DNA of 64,000 nt, from contig CP054595.1 in assembly GCA_013347225.1 (NCBI GenBank), positions 3,282,415 to 3,346,414 of the forward strand, read 5' to 3'. A program made the translations under genes and the position numbers. Shown piece by piece: positions 18,630-30,000 of this stretch; position 1 is the first letter of the stretch; the number at the start of each line of letters is the position of its first letter. The notes below the pieces were generated by a model. It ran no database searches, was not told the DNA's origin, and was given only the letters and a program-made list of their open reading frames with translations. This DNA is from Candidatus Accumulibacter similis. Lineage in GTDB: Bacteria; Pseudomonadota; Gammaproteobacteria; Burkholderiales; Rhodocyclaceae.

Positions 18630-19196
18630 TCAGGTAACGAAAAAATCGAGACTCGTGAGAGCAGGGCCTGCGCCGAGACTGCCGATTTGCACCGGGCCCG
18701 CGCCCGTGTGGCCACTGGCGTCGTAGTACAGGGCGCCGGAGCTGTCGTAGATCAGGTAGTCGTCGGTGTCGCGGCCAACCTGAAAGTGGTCGGCGTCGGC
18801 GGCGCTGCTGAAGCCGCCTCCCGAACGGAACGACGCGGCGGCAAGGGCGCCGGTGCTCAACAGCGAGCTGAAGACGGCGTTCTCGAGCTGGAGCGTGTCA
18901 TCGACGACGTTGAAGTCGCTGATCGCGTCGCGGTTGGTCGCGGCATCGGGCAGGGTGTCGAAGCGGAAGATGTCGGCGCCGCTGCCGCCCGTCAGGCTGT
19001 CATTACCGAGACCGCCAGCGAGGGTATCGGCGCCGGCACCGCCGTCGACGGTGTCGTTGCCGAGGCCGCCGCTGAGGCTGTTGGCGTTGCCGTCGCAGGT
19101 GAGACGGTCGGCGTTGGCCGATCCGACGAGGTGTTCGATGCCGATGAGTACGCGATGAGCTGAAGCGAGCGCCTCGTGGGCGCCCGCTTCAACCAT
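18630..19196 (-). CDS. Orphan RTX C-terminal fragment (partial duplicate of giant RTX gene)
   Basis: 188 residues. After ~16 unrelated residues it runs parallel to the last ~170 residues of the 2787-aa protein: IGIEHLVGS, SGGLGND, GADIFRFDTLPDAA, ENAVFSSL, ALYYDASG and LTSLDFFVT against the giant's LTSLDFLVT. It has two to three calcium-binding GGxGxD nonapeptides and the hydrophobic C-terminal end typical of type I secretion signals. There is a nine-residue insertion (around HFQVGRDTD) relative to the giant. It begins only 12 nt after the stop of the 1454-aa RTX gene and has no clear ribosome site. It is probably a remnant of duplication, possibly translated as a short secreted protein. Confidence 0.5.
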   Translation of the reverse strand: MVEAGAHEALASAHRVLIGIEHLVGSANADRLTCDGNANSLSGGLGNDTVDGGAGADTLAGGLGNDSLTGGSGADIFRFDTLPDAATNRDAISDFNVVDDTLQLENAVFSSLLSTGALAAASFRSGGGFSSAADADHFQVGRDTDDYLIYDSSGALYYDASGHTGAGPVQIGSLGAGPALTSLDFFVT

Positions 19197-19208
19197 CGGG
19201 CGATGCGG

Positions 19209-22200
19209 TCAGAGGACGAAATCGCTGACGGTTACCGATGCCACACCCGTGAGCACGATCTCCAGGTCAGCGAAACCATCCCCGTTCTGATCGAATTGCG
19301 CGACATGGGCTGCCGGGTCGAAAACCAGTTGCCCCGCCGCACCAGTGAAGCTTGCCACCAACGTGAACGCCTGGTCTCCGGCGAGTACCGGGTTGGCATC
19401 GATCGCGCTGACGTCGATCCTGTCGCCCTCGACGTGCGAGAAATCGGCGATGATGTCTCGACCGACACCGCGCGGGCTGTCGCTCAGGTTGAGGTAGACG
19501 AAGGTATCGGCACCGGTTCCGCCGGTCAGGTTGTCGAGCCCCAGCCCGCCGGTAAGGATGTCAAGGTCGGCTCCTCCGATCAGTACGTCGTCGCCACCCA
19601 CGCCCCGCAGATCATCATTGCCGGCACCTCCGCTCAGGCTGTCGTTCCCAGCCGTACCGATCATGAGGTCGTTCCCGACAGCCGGTGTGGTCGTCGAGCC
19701 GCTGATGATCCTGATGTCCGACCCACTGAGGCTGAACGCCGCCGGTGCCAGGGTGACGTCCTTGAGGTCGATGTGCAGATCGGCGCCAAGCGTGCCGTCG
19801 CAGCCGACGTGAACGGTCGTTATGGAGTGTCCGCCCACCACGTTGGTTTCGACCTGGACCTGTCCGAGCGCCAGCGACGCACCCGTTCCGGTGCTGACGG
19901 CACCGCCCAGGGTGACGCCCGAAATGCGCATGAAGTCTCCGGCTTCGGCATCGTTGATGGTATCGCGTCCATCGGTCCACCATTGCGCAAAGCGAAACTG
20001 ATCGGGACCGAGCCCACCAAAAAGCTGGTCGTCTCCCTGCCAGCCGGTAAGCATGTCGGTTCCCCCGCCGCCAGCGAGCAGATCCGCGTTGGACCATCCA
20101 GACAGCTTGTCGCTGAAGTTCGACCCAGTCAGTTTGTACACCTCGAAGTTCCGATAATCGAGGGTGTACTCCCGGCGCGCATCGGTGAAACGATTGGCAT
20201 ACGGGCCTTCCCCGGCGAACTGCACCCCTGAGGTCGCCGCTGCCATGTTGGCGACCAAGGTGTCAAAGCCGTCTCCTCCGTCGGCCACGTCGTGCTTGCC
20301 ACCACCGACATCGACCGTGTCATTGCCGCCACTCGTGAAGATGCTGTCGTCCTGCGCAAGGCTGGCGGTGCTGATGGTATCGGCTCCTGCCCCCGTGGTC
20401 AGATCAAGTCGCTCGACTTCGGCTAGCGTGGTGCCGACACCGACCACAGTGCCGTTGCCGCCTGAGTTCATCGTCAGCGAGATGTTCGCCACGACCCCGC
20501 TGTAGTTTCCACGGAACAGATCGATACCGCTGCCGCCGCTGACCGTGTCCGTCCCGCCACGGCCGTCGAGCACGTCGTTTCCAGCATTGCCGGTGAGCCG
20601 GTCATTGCCGTTGGCACCGCGCAGATCATCGTCGCCGGAACCGCCGGTCAGTTCCCAGAGCTCGAAGTTGCGCGCCTCGATGCTGTGCGTCGGGCTGCTG
20701 CCATCGGGATCGTCGGGCCCCGCCTGGAAACTGCGGCGCCACCAATCTTCGCTGGTGACGATGATGTCGCCAGTGGCGTTGCTCCAGTCGAGCCGGAGTT
20801 TGTCATTACCCGCGGTGACCGCGCCGTCACCATCGCCTGAGACGTAGTCGAAACCGCGCCCCGGATTGATCAGATCATCGCCCGTTCCACCCCGGATGGA
20901 ATCGTTGAACGCATAACCGGCCGTCGAGAAAACGTCGTTGTTGGCGCCACCGAAAATGTCCAGGATCTCCACCTTGGAGATCGAGAAGCCGCCCACAGTC
21001 TGGGCAGTGGTCTGGCTGCTCCCCGCGCTGCAGACCAGTGCGCTCAGGTTGCCACCGAGATTCGCCCGCCACAGATCGTTGCCGGCGCCACCGTCGATGG
21101 TGTCGAGCCCACCACGACCGTCGAGAACGTCATCACCTCCATTACCGATCAGGCGGTCGTTGCCACTGCTGCCGCGCAGGTCATCGTTGCCCGATCCACC
21201 CGTGATGTCCCACCGTTCGAAGTTGCGTGCCTCGAGTGTCCGGGTGACCGGGCTCGTCCCGGTGTCGTCCTGCATCGCGCGCCGCCACCAGTCCTCTTCG
21301 GTGACCTTGATCGAGGCAGCGGCGTCGCTCCAGTCGAGAACCAGCAGGTCGTCGCCTGCGGTGACCCCACCGTCGCCGTCTCCGGAGGCGTAGTCGAAGC
21401 CGCGTCCCGGATTGATGACGTCATTGCCGGTGCCGCCGCGGATGGCATCGTTCAACGCGTAGCCAGCGGTCGAGAACTGGTCATTGCCGCTACCTCCATA
21501 GATGTCGAGCGCCTCGATCTTGCTGATCGAAAGCCCGGCGCCCGTCCCCTGGGCAGTGGTCTGGCTGGAGGTCGCGTTAACGATCACGGCCGCGCTGAGG
21601 GCGGACAGGTTCGCCTGCCAAAGGTCATTGCCCAGTCCGCCATCGATGACGTCGGTGCCGCCTCGCCCCGACAACCGGTCGTCACCGGCATTGCCGATGA
21701 GACGGTCGTTGCTGTCGCCCCCACGCAGATCGTCGTTGCCGGAACCACCCGTCAAGTCCCACTGCTCGAAGTTGCGGGCTTCCACGCTGCGCGTGGCGGG
21801 ACCACTGCCGTTCTCGTCTTCCATGGCGCGGCGCCACCAATCCTCGGCGGTGACGATGATCGGGGTGGTCGCGTCGCTCCAATCGAGCACCAACTTGTCG
21901 CTACCCGCGGTAACGCCCCCATCTCCATCACCGGATACATAGTCGAATCCGCGCCCGGGATTGATCGTGTCGTTACCGCCATTGCCGAGGATGCGGTCGT
22001 TGAGCGCGTATCCCGCCGTCGACAGGTTGTCCGCTCCGCTCCCGGAACTGAGTTCCATGGCCTCTATGCTGCTGATGCTGATGCCGGCCGCCGCGCCCTG
22101 CGAAGCACTCTGGCTGCTTGCCGCAGAAATCAGGAGCGCACTGGAGTTGCCACTCTGATCAGCGACCCAGATGTCGTTACCGGCACCGCCGATGACCGTG

Positions 22201-23573
22201 TCGCTGCCCGAGCCCGAACTCAGGCGATCGTTGCCGTCACCACCATTCAGGAAATCATTGAGTGCGCCGCCCCGAAGATCGTCGGCAAAGCCGCTGCCGG
22301 TGAGGAGAAAACGTTCGAAGTAGCGCGCTTCGAGACGATCGGCGGTCGCCGAGGCGTAGATGATTCGCCACGAGTCGTGGACTTCGACCGCGACCGCGCC
22401 GCCTGTCGACCAGTTCATCAAGAGGGTATCGGTGCCGTCACCAGCGTCGGCATAGTCCTTGCCACGATAGGTAACCACCGTGTCATTACCGCCGCGGGTT
22501 TCGAACACGTCGTTGAACACGCCGTTCCGCGCCGTGATGGTGTCGGCACCGTTGCCGGTATCGATGTCCAGGCTGTCGACGTTCCTGATCGAGGCGCCAC
22601 TGGCCACACCCGCGAAGTCCACAGTCGCCGCCACATCGGCAGCAACATTGATGTTGACTGTCACATCCGTGAAGACGTTGGTGAAGTCTGCCACCCACTT
22701 GTCGGCTCCGCTGCCGCCGTCGATGATGTCGATGCCTTGCCTGCCATACAGAATGTCGTTGCCGGCATTGCCAATCAGTCGGTCATTGGAGTTGCCGCCG
22801 CGCAGATCATCCCCGCCCGAACCGCCCGTAATGTCGAAGGTCTCGAAATAGCGCGCCTCCATGGACCACTCGGGATTCAGGCGACTGCTCTGGAACAGCA
22901 CGCGCCACCAGAGCTCCTCGGTCACGACGATGCCTTTGGTCGTGCTGCTCCAGTTGACCACCAGCTTGTCGGTACCCGCAGCCCCATCGACGTAGTCCTT
23001 GCCACCCCCAGTCTTGACCACATCGTCGCCGGAGCCGGTGACGATACTGTCGTTCTGGTTGTAGGCGGATGTGTCGACCGTGTCGCTGTTGCCACCGGTG
23101 GTGATCGAGAGCGCCTCAATGCCCGTGATTTGCGCGCCACTACCGCTGACCACGTTGGTCAGCGCACCGGTCGGCAGGATCACTGTATAGGCGAGCGCGG
23201 AAGCTCCGTAATCGACGACCCAGCGGTCTACGCCTGCGCCACCGTCGACCAGGTCCGCACCGAGCCCGCTATGGAGGACGTCGTCTCCGGCGTTGCCAAA
23301 GAGTTGGTCGTTGCCGTCCGTCGTTCTCAGATCGTCACTCCCCGATCCGCCTTTGAATGTGACGCTTTCGAAGTTGACGAAGCCGACTGTGCTGAAAAAG
23401 TCATCCGTGAACTCGCGGTTGTTCCAGCCACCGACGAAGCGGATATCCTCGGTCAGCGTCGACCAGTCGATCGTGAGTACGTCGCTACCCAGCAAGCCGT
23501 TGACATAGTCCGCCCCCGGTGGTTGAACCGTAATGTTGTCGTTGCCGTTGGTAGGCGTCCCGATGGTGCTCAT
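19209..23573 (-). CDS. RTX-repeat calcium-binding protein with WW-modules (1454 aa)
   Basis: Large, very Gly/Asp-rich protein predicted to leave the cell through a type I system; no Sec signal is present and it ends in a hydrophobic DFVL. It consists of about seven ~155-residue modules. Each has an LxxDWS strand, a conserved tryptophan pair (EDWWRR in three, LWWR in another), an EARxFE motif, then GGSGxDDLRG / GNAGND / GRGGTDxIDGG calcium-binding nonapeptides and a STAGYxxNDxI stretch. The last ~250 residues resemble the serralysin-type C-terminal domain (DLRGVGGDDVLIGGADLDILTGG). I start at ATG 23573, which has AGGAGAG nine bases upstream. Probable surface or matrix protein; no catalytic domain recognised. 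Confidence 0.75.
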   Translation of the reverse strand: MSTIGTPTNGNDNITVQPPGADYVNGLLGSDVLTIDWSTLTEDIRFVGGWNNREFTDDFFSTVGFVNFESVTFKGGSGSDDLRTTDGNDQLFGNAGDDVLHSGLGADLVDGGAGVDRWVVDYGASALAYTVILPTGALTNVVSGSGAQITGIEALSITTGGNSDTVDTSAYNQNDSIVTGSGDDVVKTGGGKDYVDGAAGTDKLVVNWSSTTKGIVVTEELWWRVLFQSSRLNPEWSMEARYFETFDITGGSGGDDLRGGNSNDRLIGNAGNDILYGRQGIDIIDGGSGADKWVADFTNVFTDVTVNINVAADVAATVDFAGVASGASIRNVDSLDIDTGNGADTITARNGVFNDVFETRGGNDTVVTYRGKDYADAGDGTDTLLMNWSTGGAVAVEVHDSWRIIYASATADRLEARYFERFLLTGSGFADDLRGGALNDFLNGGDGNDRLSSGSGSDTVIGGAGNDIWVADQSGNSSALLISAASSQSASQGAAAGISISSIEAMELSSGSGADNLSTAGYALNDRILGNGGNDTINPGRGFDYVSGDGDGGVTAGSDKLVLDWSDATTPIIVTAEDWWRRAMEDENGSGPATRSVEARNFEQWDLTGGSGNDDLRGGDSNDRLIGNAGDDRLSGRGGTDVIDGGLGNDLWQANLSALSAAVIVNATSSQTTAQGTGAGLSISKIEALDIYGGSGNDQFSTAGYALNDAIRGGTGNDVINPGRGFDYASGDGDGGVTAGDDLLVLDWSDAAASIKVTEEDWWRRAMQDDTGTSPVTRTLEARNFERWDITGGSGNDDLRGSSGNDRLIGNGGDDVLDGRGGLDTIDGGAGNDLWRANLGGNLSALVCSAGSSQTTAQTVGGFSISKVEILDIFGGANNDVFSTAGYAFNDSIRGGTGDDLINPGRGFDYVSGDGDGAVTAGNDKLRLDWSNATGDIIVTSEDWWRRSFQAGPDDPDGSSPTHSIEARNFELWELTGGSGDDDLRGANGNDRLTGNAGNDVLDGRGGTDTVSGGSGIDLFRGNYSGVVANISLTMNSGGNGTVVGVGTTLAEVERLDLTTGAGADTISTASLAQDDSIFTSGGNDTVDVGGGKHDVADGGDGFDTLVANMAAATSGVQFAGEGPYANRFTDARREYTLDYRNFEVYKLTGSNFSDKLSGWSNADLLAGGGGTDMLTGWQGDDQLFGGLGPDQFRFAQWWTDGRDTINDAEAGDFMRISGVTLGGAVSTGTGASLALGQVQVETNVVGGHSITTVHVGCDGTLGADLHIDLKDVTLAPAAFSLSGSDIRIISGSTTTPAVGNDLMIGTAGNDSLSGGAGNDDLRGVGGDDVLIGGADLDILTGGLGLDNLTGGTGADTFVYLNLSDSPRGVGRDIIADFSHVEGDRIDVSAIDANPVLAGDQAFTLVASFTGAAGQLVFDPAAHVAQFDQNGDGFADLEIVLTGVASVTVSDFVL

Positions 23574-24031
23574 TGCTATCTCTCCTGTGTTACATTGGGT
23601 CCATAAAGCGAACTGATTTGAACAACCCCAGTATAGTCGACGCCAGCAGAGGTCAACCCGAACATTTCGGGCACTGTGGAGCAACCACGCGAGGCGTCTG
23701 CCCAGCGCGGCACCGGCGACGACTCTTCTTCTTGTTGGGCGCGCTCTGTGCGCACGCGGGGCCCGACACTGGCCCTCATGACCCCTCCCACGAGCCAGTG
23801 CGACGGGTTCACACTTCCTGCAGAAGGCCGAAGGTCGTCGCGGCCACCTCTGTCGCCGAAGCTGCGCGGAGAAGGACTCCTGCCGGCATGGCCGTAAGCT
23901 CTAAGGTGCTGGCGCTCACAGCCATGTCTCATCCCACCCGATCCACCGAAGAGCCGACGGTTCGCGGCGCCAGACTTGCCGCCCGCTCGCGGCGGACCGC
24001 TCTTCGGTCCGCCAGAGCAAGCCCGACCACC
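23574..24031. other. Gap between two RTX genes
   Basis: Holds the putative promoter at 23630-23656 and an 8-bp perfect hairpin (23991-23998 with 24006-24013) just past the giant RTX gene. The hairpin has no T-run on the - strand, so termination there would not be classical. No convincing gene. Confidence 0.4.
23630..23656 (-). promoter_or_regulatory. Possible promoter of the 1454-aa RTX gene
   Basis: - strand TTGACC (23651-23656) and TATACT (23630-23635) flank a 15-bp spacer, shorter than ideal. The expected start near 23623 leaves a 50-nt leader with a good AGGAG before ATG 23573. Confidence 0.4.
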
Positions 24032-27000
24032 TCAGGTGACGAGAAAATCGAGACTCGTGAGCGCGAGACCAGCCGTGAGACTCGCGATCTGCACCGGGGC
24101 CGCGCCGGTGTTGCCGTTCGCGTCGTAGTACAGCGCACCGCTGCTGCTGTCGTAGATCAGGTAGTCGTCTGCGTCGGCGGCGCTGTTGAAGCCGGCGCCG
24201 GCGCGGAACCGGCCGACGGCGAGGGCACCGGTAGTCGTCAGCGAACTGAAGATTGCGTTCTCGAGTTCGATGGTGTCATCGACGACGCTGTAGTCGCCGA
24301 TCGTGTCGCGGTTGCTGGCGGCATCCGGCAGGGTGTCGAAGCGGAAGATATCGGCCCCATTGCCTCCGATGAGGCTGTCGTTGCCAAGCCCGCCGAGCAA
24401 GCGATCGGCGCCACCACCGCCGTCGAGGGTGTCGTTGCCGAGGCCGCCGCTGAGTTTGTTGGCGTTGCCGTCGCCGGTGAGACGGTCGGCGTTCGACGAG
24501 CCGACCAGGTGCTCGATGCCGATCAGGGTGTCGGTGCCGGAACCGCTGGCGCTGCCGCTGGCGAGGCTGGCGGTGACGCCGCTGGCGCCGCTGACGCCGG
24601 AGACCCAGGTGACGGTGTCGCTGCCGGCGCCGCCATTGAGGACGTTGTTGCCGAGGCCGGCGTAGAGGAGGTTGTCGAGCGTGTTCCCCGTCAGGTTGGC
24701 GGCGCCGCTGGCAAGGATGCGGGCGTTCTCGACGTGGGCGCCCAGGGTGTAGCTGGCGACGGTGGTGAAGACGAGGTCGGTGCCGCCAGCGGCGGCGGCG
24801 TTGGTCTCGCTGACGACGTCGCCGGCGTGGTCGACGTAGTAGAAGTCGTTGCCGTCGCCGCCGGTCATCGAATCGGCGCCGGCGCCGCCGTCGAGGGTGT
24901 CGTTGCCGAGGCCGCCGCCGAGCCTGTTGGCGTTGCCGTTACCGGTGAGGCGGTCGGCGTTCGACGAGCCGATGAGATGCTCGATGCCGATCAGGTTGTC
25001 GTTGCCGGAACCGGAAGCGCTGCCGCTGGCGAGGCTCGCGGTGACGCCGCTGGCGCCGCTGACGCCAGAGACCCAGGTGACGGTGTCGCTGCCGGCGCCG
25101 CCATTGAGGACGTTGTTGCCGATGCCCGCGTAGATGAGGTTGTCGAGGGCATTGCCGGTGAGGTTGGCAGCGCCTGTGGCAAGGATGCGGGCGTTCTCGA
25201 CGTGCGCGCCCAGGGTGTAGCTGGCGACGGTGGTGAAGACGAGGTCGATGCCGCCAGCGGCGGCGCTGGTCTCGCTGACGACGTCGCCGGCGTGGTCGAC
25301 ATAGTAGAAGTCGTTGCCGTCGCCGCCGGTCATCGAATCGGCGCCGGCGCCGCCGTCGAGGGTGTCGTTGCCGAGGCCGCCGCTGAGTTTGTTGGCGTTG
25401 CCGTTACCGGTGAGGCGGTCGGCGTTCGACGAGCCGATCAGGTGCTCGATGCCGATCAGGGTGTCGTTGCCGGAGCCGCTGGCGCTGCCGCTGGCGAGGC
25501 TGGCGGTGACGCCGCTGGCGCCGCTGGCGCCGGAGACCCAGGTGACGGTGTCGCTGCCGGTGCCGCCGTCGAGGACGTTGTTCCCGATGCCGGCGTAGAG
25601 GAGGTTGTCGAGGGCATTGCCCGTCAGGTTGGCGGCGCCGGTGGCAAGGATGCGGGCGTTCTCTACGTGCGCGCCCAGGATGTAGCTGGCGACGGTGGTG
25701 AACACGAGGTCGATGCCGCCAGCGGCGGCGCTGGTCTCGCTGACGACGTCGCCGGCGTGGTCGACATAGTAGAAGTCGTTGCCGTCGCCGCCGGTCATCG
25801 AATCGGCGCCGGCGCCGCCGTCGAGGGTGTCGTTGCCGAGGCCGCCGCTGAGTCTGTTGGCGTTGCCGTTACCGGTGAGGCGGTCGCCGTTCGACGAGCC
25901 GATCAGGTGCTCGATGCCGATCAGGGTGTCGTTGCCGGAACCGCTGGCGCTGCCGCTGGCGAGGCTGGCAGTGATGCCGGTAGCGCCGCTGACGCCGGAG
26001 ACCCAGGTGACGGTGTCGCTGCCGGCGCCGCCATTGAGGACGTTGTTGCCGAGGCCGGCGTAGAGGAGGTTGTCGAGGGCATTGCCGGTGAGGTTGGCGG
26101 CGCCGGCGGCAAGGATGCGGGCGTTCTCGACGTGGGCGCCCAGGATGTAACTGGCGACGGTGGTGAATACGAGGTCGGTGCCGCCAGAGGCGGTGGCGTT
26201 GGTCTCGCTGACGACGTCGCCGGCGTGGTCCACATAGTAGAAGTCGTTGCCGTCGCCGCCGGTCATCGAATCGGCGCCGGCGCCGCCGTCGAGGGTGTCG
26301 TTGCCGAGGCCGCCACTGAGTTTGTTGGCGTTGCCGTTACCGGTGAGGCGGTCGGCGTTCGACGAGCCGATCAGGTGCTCGATGCCGATCAGGGTGTCGT
26401 TGCCGGACCCGCTGGCGGTGCCGTTGGCGAGGCTGGCGGTGACGCCGCTGGCGCCGCTGACGCCGGAGACCCAAGTGACGGTGTCGCTGCCGGCGCCGCC
26501 GTTGAGGACGTTGTTGCCGATACCCGCGTAGATGAGGTTGTCGAGGGCATTGCCGGTGAGGTTGGCGGCGCCGGTGGCGAGGATGCGGGCGTTCTCGACT
26601 TGGGCGCCGAGGGTGTAGCTGGCGACGGTGGTGAAGACGAGGTCGATGCCGCCAGCGGTGGTGGCGTTGGTCTCGCTGACGACGTCGCCGGCGTGGTCGA
26701 CGTAGTAGAAGTCGTTGCCGTCGCCGCCGGTCATCGAATCGGCGCCGGCGCCACCGTCGAGGGTGTCGTTGCCGGCCATCCCTTTCAGATCGTTGTCCAC
26801 GTTGGAGCCGATAATGCGGTCCGGCCCGCTCCCGCCGACGACGTTCTCAATGTTGGCAATCTGGTCGACATCGATCTCTATGCCGGTAGCGTTGTTGCTG
26901 AGCACGGGCAGGTTGATGACAACCCCCAATGTCGTTGAAGCGTAGATCACCGTGTCGACGCCATCCCCGCCGTCATAGACATCAGGACCGTCACCTATTC

Positions 27001-30000
27001 CGATGTCGATGATGTCGTCACCGCCGCCGGCATAGATGTAGTCATCGTGGCCTCCTCTTATGAAATTCCCCAAGGCAGTTCCAATGATCGACAGGCCTTT
27101 AGCAACTTTAACAGCGCTTCCGACCACGAGGTTTTTTATGGGCGTACCAACGAGCACCACACCCGCACCCACCGCAGCCACCCCGGTAGCCCCTATGCCA
27201 ACCACGCTGTGTAGAGCCGTAGAAGAAACCTGCCCCGCACCCATATCCACCGTGACCGGCGTCGAATTTGCGAACGAGAAAAATCCAGTCGACTGTCCAG
27301 ACGCGTCTTTCATCAGCGCATAGGTGGTGGCAGCTCCCTGGGATTGCGGGTAGACCAATGACGGCTTTGCCTTAGTCGCATCCACGTACATTCCAGGGAC
27401 GAACAGCGTCTGGATAGCCAAGTCTTGCGCACTGGCGGGGTCCGGAAACTCGGAGGGCAGTTTCTCCAGCTTACGCCCGATCTCATGGTACAACTCTTGC
27501 GAATGCAGGTCAAATGTGTTTGCCCCCCACAACTCAGCAACGGTGCTTCGCTCGGTCGGTACGATGTAAAGGTCTCCTCTACGAGGACTAAATGTATCGG
27601 GTACCGCGATTATGTCGCCTTCAATCAATATGTTCGCCATTCTGGTGTCAGGCTGATTCAGCCCGATCCCAATCCCGCCCAGGCTTTCGCCATATCCCGG
27701 ATTCGCAAAGACTATCGCTTCGTACTCGACAGACCCATCTTTCGGATCTTTCGGATGTTTCTGCATGTACGCTTGCGCCATTGCGGCGCCAAGGCTGTGC
27801 CCTGTCACATAAATATGCTTGATACCGGAAGCACTCGCGTATTGATCAACGGCGACAACAAACTCATCAAACAAACGAAAATGATTCTCGCGCTGCAGCC
27901 AGCCAGAAGGTCCCAGTTTGTCCCAAAACTCGTCTGTGCCAGTAAAAGACAGGAATATTGCATCACTGGAGCGGCCGACAATTGCCGATGCGTTTCCATT
28001 GACAAATACGCCATTCTTCTGATAACCCGCCAGACTTCCCAGATCCAGGGCATTTATCTTCAACTTGCTGAACGTTTGTGCGATTTCGAAAGAATCATTG
28101 AATCGATACGCGGCTAACATCAGATCGGACAGGACTCCGACCATTCCATCGTTTTTCTGAAAGATTGATTTCCTATCGAGAGGCGGCGCAGACGGGTCGT
28201 CCGCATCCACAATAGTGAACGGGCTCCTGAAGATCAGGTCTTGCGGATTCTGGTTCGCGCTGCGCCACACGGAAAGATTGAATTTCTCCCGGGGCTCCGA
28301 CACACTGTCTTTGAGCAGTTGAATATCGAAAGACTGTGTTTGCTCGTTCTGCCCAAAGACCACCGGATATTGATTCCTTTCGACATAGTCGGCATCGTTC
28401 GCCGGGCCGCCGGGCTGCGCTGCCGTGCTGACGTAGACGGTTTCCGGAGCAAGGCCCGCCGGGCGTGTCAGGGTCACGGTGATGTGGCCGGTGGCTTCGT
28501 CACCAACCAGTTCCTGCGGTGAAAGCCGGAAGCTGGATAGTCCGGGCTCATTGTCGACAATCGTAAAGCTGGACCGGGCCAACCAATTGTTGATCGACGG
28601 ATCCGGCGCAGCTTGGATGATTACGCCAAACGTCTCATTTCCCTCGGCCAAGGCATCGTCGCGGATATTGATGCTTAATGTCTTCGAGGGTTGTCCTGCA
28701 GCGAAGCTGATTCCGAGGTTGTTCAGCCCGTTGTAGTCGCTGTTTCCAGTATTGTCAGCATAGCCATTCTTCAGGCCGTGAACAGTACTGGCATATACAG
28801 TCTCCGAAGGCATCACACCCGAACGGGTCAGCGTAAAGGTCAAGGTTCCGCTCGCTTCGCCGACCGCTGGCGACTGGGGTGTGAGCTTGTAGCTGGTTCC
28901 CGCGGCATTGGTGCGAACTGACTGCGTGAGCGCGTATGTCCCCATCCCGTTTTCCTGATAGCCGGTACCAGCCGCCAGAAAATAGGTACCGTTGGTTTGG
29001 GGAGTGAACGTGAACCTCGAGTCGAAACCAGTACCTCCATCATCGGCAAAAGCCAATGCAACCGGGTTGCCGTCGCTGTCGCGAAGACGCAGGAACGGAT
29101 CCTTCAGCGTTCCCGAGCCGGATGAGGCGCCCTTCAACTCGAATTGGTAGGCGGTTCCCGCGACGAGACTGGTTTTGAACCAATCCGTGTCACCGATAAA
29201 GTTGATCGCGCCTCGTTTTGTTTGGCCAGAGGAGATGGTTCCAGTCGTTGCAGTGGTCGAGGAATAGTCGTCCAGGGTTGCCGCATCGTCACTGTGTATC
29301 GTGAAGGTCGACTTGGCCAGGTAGGTGTTCAGCAAATCGCTGGCATCGCGCTGAACAACGAGCCCGAAGGTCTCGTCATTCTCCAGTACCGTGTCGTTGG
29401 TGATCGATAGCATCACCGTCTTCGATGTTTCGCCTGCCGCGAACGACAGCACTTCGTTGAGCTTGCCGGTGTAATCTCCGATGTTGGGGGTGCCCTCGCT
29501 CTGCGTGGTGGATACATACACCGTCTCCGCCGGCAGCAAACCGGAACGTGCGACGGTGAAGCTCACCGTACCGGCCCCTTCGCCCACCGTCGCTGACCCC
29601 GGAGAAATCGAGTACATCAGGGGGGTGGTCGTATCGGCGAACTGGAGCTTTTCGACGTTGGTCAGGAAGAGTTCGTCGTAGGCGTAACGACCGGAACCGC
29701 CGGAGTGATAGACCCGCGTCACACCGCTGAGCGTGGTCACCGTGAAGTTGGCGCGGTCCTCGAAGAAAATCACCGTGTCGGTGCCGGCACCGCCATCGAT
29801 GGTGTCGTTGCCACCCCGGCCGTCAAAGGTCTCGTTGGCGCCCGTGCCACTCATGCCTTCCGCGAAATAGGTGCCGATGACGAGGGTATTGCTGCTCGGC
29901 GCAATCGCGACGGTCGCATCGGCGAACTGGAGCTTTTCGACGTTGGTCAGGAAGAGCTCGTCGTAGGCGTAACGACCGGAACCGCCGGAGTGATGGACCC

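Noticed and set aside
23573..26938. 1121-codon open frame on the + strand opposite the RTX modules
   Set aside because: It is the complement of GC-rich repeats; its Val/Ala/Gly-rich pattern simply mirrors the coding strand, and it has no start signal or family similarity.
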